This document shows positions 60,855 through 64,000 of a stretch of 64,000 bases of DNA, piece after piece. The stretch comes from AP-15 sp963747735. Lineage in GTDB: Bacteria; Pseudomonadota; Alphaproteobacteria; ATCC43930; CGMCC-115725. The first letter of the stretch is position 1; every line of letters starts with the position of its first letter. The stretch is from the NCBI GenBank assembly GCA_963747735.1, contig CAVVGE010000006.1, forward strand, positions 434,001-498,000, given 5' to 3'. The notes under the pieces are model-generated. The model did no database searches, had not been told where the DNA came from, and worked only from the letters and a program-made list of their open reading frames with translations. Made by a program: the position numbers and the translations under genes.

Positions 60855-61624
60855 GACACCGGCTCCAGCGCGGGCTGCTTTTGCCGCACGATGTGCAAAA
60901 ACACCTCTTCGAGGTTGGCGCGGCCATAGCGGCCGATCAGCGCCTGGGGGCTGCCGCGATCGACAATCCGTCCGGCTTTCATCATCAAAACCTCCGAGCA
61001 CAGCCGCTCGACCTCGGCCATGTTGTGCGAGGCCATCAGGATCGTGGCGCCGGTGCGCTCGCGCCAGGTTTCGAGATAGCTGCGCACCCAATCGCCGGTG
61101 TCGGGATCGAGCGAGGCCGTCGGCTCGTCGAGCAGCAGCAATTCGGGCTCGTTGAGCAATGCCTTGGCGAGCGCCACGCGGGTTTTCTGTCCGGCCGAGA
61201 GCTTGCCCGCCGGCCGGTCGAGAAAGGCCTCGATCTGCAAATCGTTGGCGAGCTCGCCGATCCGCCGGCGCCGCTGCGGCAGCCCGTAGAGCCGCGCATA
61301 AATCAGCAAGTTCTGCCGCACCGTCAGCCGATGCGGCAGATCGACAAAGGGCGAGGAGAAATTCATTCGCGGCAACACCCGATAGCGGTGCCGCAGCATG
61401 TCCTCGCCGAAAATCCGCACCTTTCCCGCGGTCGGCAGCAAGAGCCCCAAGAGGATCGCCAAGGTCGTCGTCTTGCCGGCGCCGTTGCCGCCGAGCAACG
61501 CCGCGGTCACGCCGCGCGCGACGCTGAAGCTGATCCCGTCGACCGCGACCGCGGTCGGATAGCGCTTGACCAGATTGTCGATTTTGACGGCCGGCTCGGA
61601 CATCGCCCATATATGAGGCATCAT
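60851..61624 (-). CDS. ABC exporter ATPase
   Basis: A 257-residue ATP-binding protein with Walker A LLGGNGAGKTTTLAIL, signature KLSAGQKTRVALAKALL and Walker B LLLLDEPTASLD. It pairs with the coupled ABC-2 permease. The ATG at 61624 has GAGGGGCGG upstream; a later ATG at 61603 is possible. Divergent from regB by 47 bp. Confidence 0.92.
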   Translation of the reverse strand: MMPHIWAMSEPAVKIDNLVKRYPTAVAVDGISFSVARGVTAALLGGNGAGKTTTLAILLGLLLPTAGKVRIFGEDMLRHRYRVLPRMNFSSPFVDLPHRLTVRQNLLIYARLYGLPQRRRRIGELANDLQIEAFLDRPAGKLSAGQKTRVALAKALLNEPELLLLDEPTASLDPDTGDWVRSYLETWRERTGATILMASHNMAEVERLCSEVLMMKAGRIVDRGSPQALIGRYGRANLEEVFLHIVRQKQPALEPVS

Positions 61625-61671
61625 CCGCCCCTCGGCCAGCCGGCCCGCTTTGCAATGAGCAAGACCCTGTC

Positions 61672-63000
61672 GTGACCGACACCAGCCGCGCCCCGCCGAA
61701 CGAGCCCGCCGCCGGGCTCGGCCGGATCAGCCTGCGCACGCTGATACCGATCCGCTGGGTGGCGATCGCCGGCCAGGCGCTGACGCTCCTTTTTGTGCAT
61801 TACGGGCTCGGTTTCCGCTTGCCGCTATTGCCGGCCTTTGGCGTCGTTGCCGCCTCGGCGCTGCTCAACATCGTGCTGGTCCTGGCTCGGCGGACCGCGA
61901 GCCGGCTCGGCGAGCGCTACGCCGTGATGTATCTCGGCTACGACATCTTGCAGCTGACCATCCTGCTCTATCTGACCGGCGGGCTGCAAAACCCGTTTTC
62001 GATCCTGATCCTGGCCCCGGTGACGGTGGCGGCGACGGCGCTCGGCCGGCGCTCGGTCATCGCATTGTCGGCGTTGGCTATCGCCGCGATCAGTGGGCTG
62101 ACCGAGTGGCACTTGCCGTTGCCGTGGCTCGGCCAGCCGCCGGTGTTCCCGATCGAGCTCGCGGTCGGCATTTGGGCGGCGCTGGTGCTGGCGACGATGT
62201 TTATCGCCACTTACACCTGGAGCGTGGCGCAGGAGGTGCGGCGGCTGCGCGACGCGGTGGCGGCGACCCAGCTGGCGCTCGCCCGCGAGCAGCGGGTCTC
62301 GGCGGTCGGCGCGCTTGCCGCAGCGGCCGCGCACGAGCTCGGCAGCCCGCTCGCCACGATCGCCGTCGTCGCCCGCGAGCTGGCGCTCGACCTCCCCGCC
62401 GACAGCCCCTACGCCGACGACGCCGCGCTGCTGTTGAGCCAGTCCGAGCGCTGCCGCGAAATCCTGGCCGGGCTCGCCCGCCAGCCGGAGGAGGATGGCG
62501 GCTCGCCTTACACCCGGCTGCCGATCTCGGCTTTGGTCGAGGCCGCCGGCGCAATGTCGCGAAACTCGCGCATCCGGCTGATCTTTGCCACCGCCGCCGG
62601 TTCGGCCGAAGAGGAGCCTTTGGTGCGGCGCAGCCCCGAGATCATGCACGGGCTCAACAACCTGATCCAAAATGCAGTCCAGTTCGCCCGCCGCGAGGTC
62701 AGCGTCACGACCTTTTGGAACGCCGCCGATGTTGCCGTCGAGGTTGCCGATGACGGCCCGGGGTTCCCGCTCAACCTATTGAGCCGCTTGGGCGAGCCCT
62801 ATCTTTCGACCCGCGCCGGGGCCGGCGACCATATGGGGCTGGGCATCTTTATTGCCCAGAGCCTGTTGGAGCGCAGCGGCGCGCGGGTAACCTTCGAGAA
62901 CCTCGCCGAGGGTGGCGCCCATATTGCGATTTCATGGAACCGTGCCAATCTGGAAACCGTAGAGCGAACCCGCCGACCCGCGGCGGCAGCTTCCGATTAG
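61672..63000 (+). CDS. regB: Redox-sensing histidine kinase RegB/PrrB/ActS
   Basis: A 442-residue sensor kinase with six membrane helices (about 26-186). The conserved GGLQNPFS (103-110) is the quinone-sensing loop of RegB. The H-box has His221 in AAAAHELGSPLATIAVVARELA, and Cys261 (SERCREIL), 40 residues later, matches the spacing of Rhodobacter RegB His225-Cys265, the redox switch. The HATPase part has NLIQNAVQFA, DDGPGFP and GLGIF. It starts at GTG. RegB controls energy and redox genes through RegA in many alphaproteobacteria. Confidence 0.94.
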   Translation: MTDTSRAPPNEPAAGLGRISLRTLIPIRWVAIAGQALTLLFVHYGLGFRLPLLPAFGVVAASALLNIVLVLARRTASRLGERYAVMYLGYDILQLTILLYLTGGLQNPFSILILAPVTVAATALGRRSVIALSALAIAAISGLTEWHLPLPWLGQPPVFPIELAVGIWAALVLATMFIATYTWSVAQEVRRLRDAVAATQLALAREQRVSAVGALAAAAAHELGSPLATIAVVARELALDLPADSPYADDAALLLSQSERCREILAGLARQPEEDGGSPYTRLPISALVEAAGAMSRNSRIRLIFATAAGSAEEEPLVRRSPEIMHGLNNLIQNAVQFARREVSVTTFWNAADVAVEVADDGPGFPLNLLSRLGEPYLSTRAGAGDHMGLGIFIAQSLLERSGARVTFENLAEGGAHIAISWNRANLETVERTRRPAAAASD

Positions 63001-63029
63001 GCTGCAAGCGGACGCCGGAGGCAGAAATC

Positions 63030-63632
63030 ATGAATGCGATCGACCGACCGACCCGCCTTGGCCCCGCCGAGGGAGTTTCCGCCGCCTTGCGCGGCCTGCC
63101 CGAGGGCGAGCGCACCTTGCTGATCGTCGATGACGACGCGCCGCTGTGCCAGCGCCTGGCTCGAGCGATGGAACGGCGCGGCTTTGTCGTCACCACCGCC
63201 GACAGCGTCGCCACCGGCACTGCCGCGGCGAGCCAGCATCCGCCGGCCTTTGCCGTGGTCGATATGCGGCTCGGCGACGGGCGCGGCTTCGAGATCGTCA
63301 GCGCCTTGCGCCAGGCCCGGCCGGGCGCGCGCATCGTCATGCTGACGGGCTACGGCAATATCGCCACCGCGGTCGCCGCGGTCAAAGCGGGTGCCGTCGA
63401 TTACCTGCCAAAGCCTGCTGATGCCGATGCGGTCGAGCGCGCGCTCCTCGCCCAGGAGGATGCCACTCCGGAACCGCCGGAAGACCCGATGTCGGCCGAC
63501 CGGGTGCGCTGGGAGCATATCCAGCGCGTCTTTGAATTGTGCGAGCGCAACGTCTCCGAAACCGCCCGCCGTCTCAAAATGCACCGCCGCACCTTGCAGC
63601 GCATCCTCGGCAAGCACGCCCCGCGAAGCTGA
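63030..63632 (+). CDS. regA: Response regulator RegA/PrrA/ActR
   Basis: A 200-residue regulator. Receiver Asp78 (AVVDMRLGDGRGFE) and acidic DDD at 34-36 are intact, TGYGNIATAVAAVKAGAVDYLPKP holds the Thr and Lys. The C-terminal Fis-like helix-turn-helix NVSETARRLKMHRRTLQRIL is the nearly invariant RegA signature. It follows regB by 29 bp on the same strand; in Rhodobacter the two are divergent with senC between, so the order here is different. No senC is seen in the window. Confidence 0.95.
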   Translation: MNAIDRPTRLGPAEGVSAALRGLPEGERTLLIVDDDAPLCQRLARAMERRGFVVTTADSVATGTAAASQHPPAFAVVDMRLGDGRGFEIVSALRQARPGARIVMLTGYGNIATAVAAVKAGAVDYLPKPADADAVERALLAQEDATPEPPEDPMSADRVRWEHIQRVFELCERNVSETARRLKMHRRTLQRILGKHAPRS

Positions 63633-63640
63633 GCCGAACT

Positions 63641-63780
63641 TTCCCTCTCCGCCCTTGGGGGGAGAGGGAGGGGCCCGGCGCGAAGCGCTGGGAGGGTGAG
63701 GTGGGTGCGGCCGAACTCGGCGGCATCGGAGTTCCCCCCACCTCACCCCGACCCTCTCCGCCCCCGGGGGCGAAGAGGGA
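63641..63780. repeat. Second composite palindromic repeat
   Basis: The stretch contains CCCTCTCC...GGAGAGGG (63643-63669), the long inverted pair GGTGAGGTGGG / CCCACCTCACC across about 35 bases, and a CCCTCTCC...AGAGGG copy at the end. Motif content and order match the element at 2414-2544, so both belong to one dispersed family. It fills most of the 277-bp gap downstream of regA. Confidence 0.7.
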
Positions 63781-63909
63781 GATTTTACCAGTGTTAGTCG
63801 GATCCGGGGCATCCGACGGCCTGCCTCCGGCGGTTTGACTCGGCCGCCGCTCGCGTCTAGCGTTTCCTTCGCAATGCGCGGCCCTCTGCCGCCCTTCCGG
63901 AGGACAAGA

Positions 63910-64000
63910 ATGAGCGCTCATGCCAGCCCCGCCGAGGTCCATGCCAGGCTCGGCCATCCGGTCATCGACGGCGACGGCCATTGGGTCGAGTACACGCCGG
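63910..64000 (+). CDS. Amidohydrolase family protein (5' end only)
   Basis: The window ends after 30 codons: MSAHASPAEVHARLGHPVI then DGDGHWVEYTP. The HPVIDGDGHW stretch is the start of the metal-dependent TIM-barrel amidohydrolases (COG2159 type), where the Asp-x-His sits on the first strand. GGAGGACAAGA provides a ribosome site. The rest of the gene is outside. Confidence 0.6.
   Translation, partial: MSAHASPAEVHARLGHPVIDGDGHWVEYTP

Overview
The window is about two-thirds G+C, densely coded, and reads as alphaproteobacterial chromosome, most likely Rhodospirillales-like. The basis is the RegB/RegA redox two-component pair, a cobN-type cobalamin cluster behind a cobalamin riboswitch, an RfaD epimerase, Tat-exported peptide-binding protein, and C-rich palindromic intergenic repeats of the kind common in that class. 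The genus cannot be set from sequence alone. I see no rRNA, tRNA, CRISPR array, transposase or integrase.

Layout: 93-2381, a MotA/ExbB-like channel plus an OmpA/MotB-like partner. 2570-8233 (minus), a complete peptide ABC importer. 8391-13796 (minus), a signalling block made of two periplasmic substrate-binding proteins without a transporter, a Cache histidine kinase and a receiver-adenylate cyclase. 14036-16776, glycerol kinase, a DUF5996 protein and a cupin. 16859-16975, a run of hairpins ahead of an unknown gene. 17556-19783, RfaD and a GT4 glycosyltransferase. 19787-31917 (minus), quinone-oxidoreductase-like protein, Ldh2-family dehydrogenase, phytanoyl-CoA-dioxygenase-like enzyme, a 2469-residue single-module reducing polyketide synthase and, 4 bp behind it, an alpha-oxoamine synthase. 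32152-33536 (minus), a PIN-domain protein coupled to an unknown 269-residue protein. 33603-38933, metabolic singletons (ketopantoate-reductase family, MaoC, Asp-box repeat protein, acyl-CoA dehydrogenase, phosphoglycerate-mutase-like phosphatase). 39094-42861, a small surface-polysaccharide patch (flippase, glycosyltransferase debris, methyltransferase, DegT aminotransferase). 42828-58282, cobalamin biosynthesis. 58293-60028, methyltransferase and an orphan modA behind a ModE-like palindrome. 60033-61624, ABC-2 exporter. 61672-63632, RegB/RegA. 63910 to the edge, start of an amidohydrolase.

How the parts work together: the cobalamin genes form two minus-strand operons (cbiX-cobH fusion-cobL-cobI, and cobU-cobW-cobN-cobO-cobQ) with cobD between them, and cobS and cobT diverging further on. 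They cover cobalt insertion, part of corrin-ring methylation, adenosylation, amidation and nucleotide-loop assembly. The rest of the ring pathway (cobA, cobG, cobJ, cobM, cobF/K, cobB) must lie elsewhere.

The most interesting candidate for an undescribed system is the polyketide synthase/alpha-oxoamine synthase locus. The synthase has no thioesterase, so the oxoamine synthase would release its chain by decarboxylative condensation with an amino acid, giving an amino-ketone lipid of sphingoid type. Adjacent oxidoreductases, a dioxygenase and a convergent glycosyltransferase could tailor it. This product assignment is inference. Second-tier candidates are the transporter-less binding-protein/kinase/cyclase module, the PIN-domain gene pair and the hairpin array at 16859-16975.
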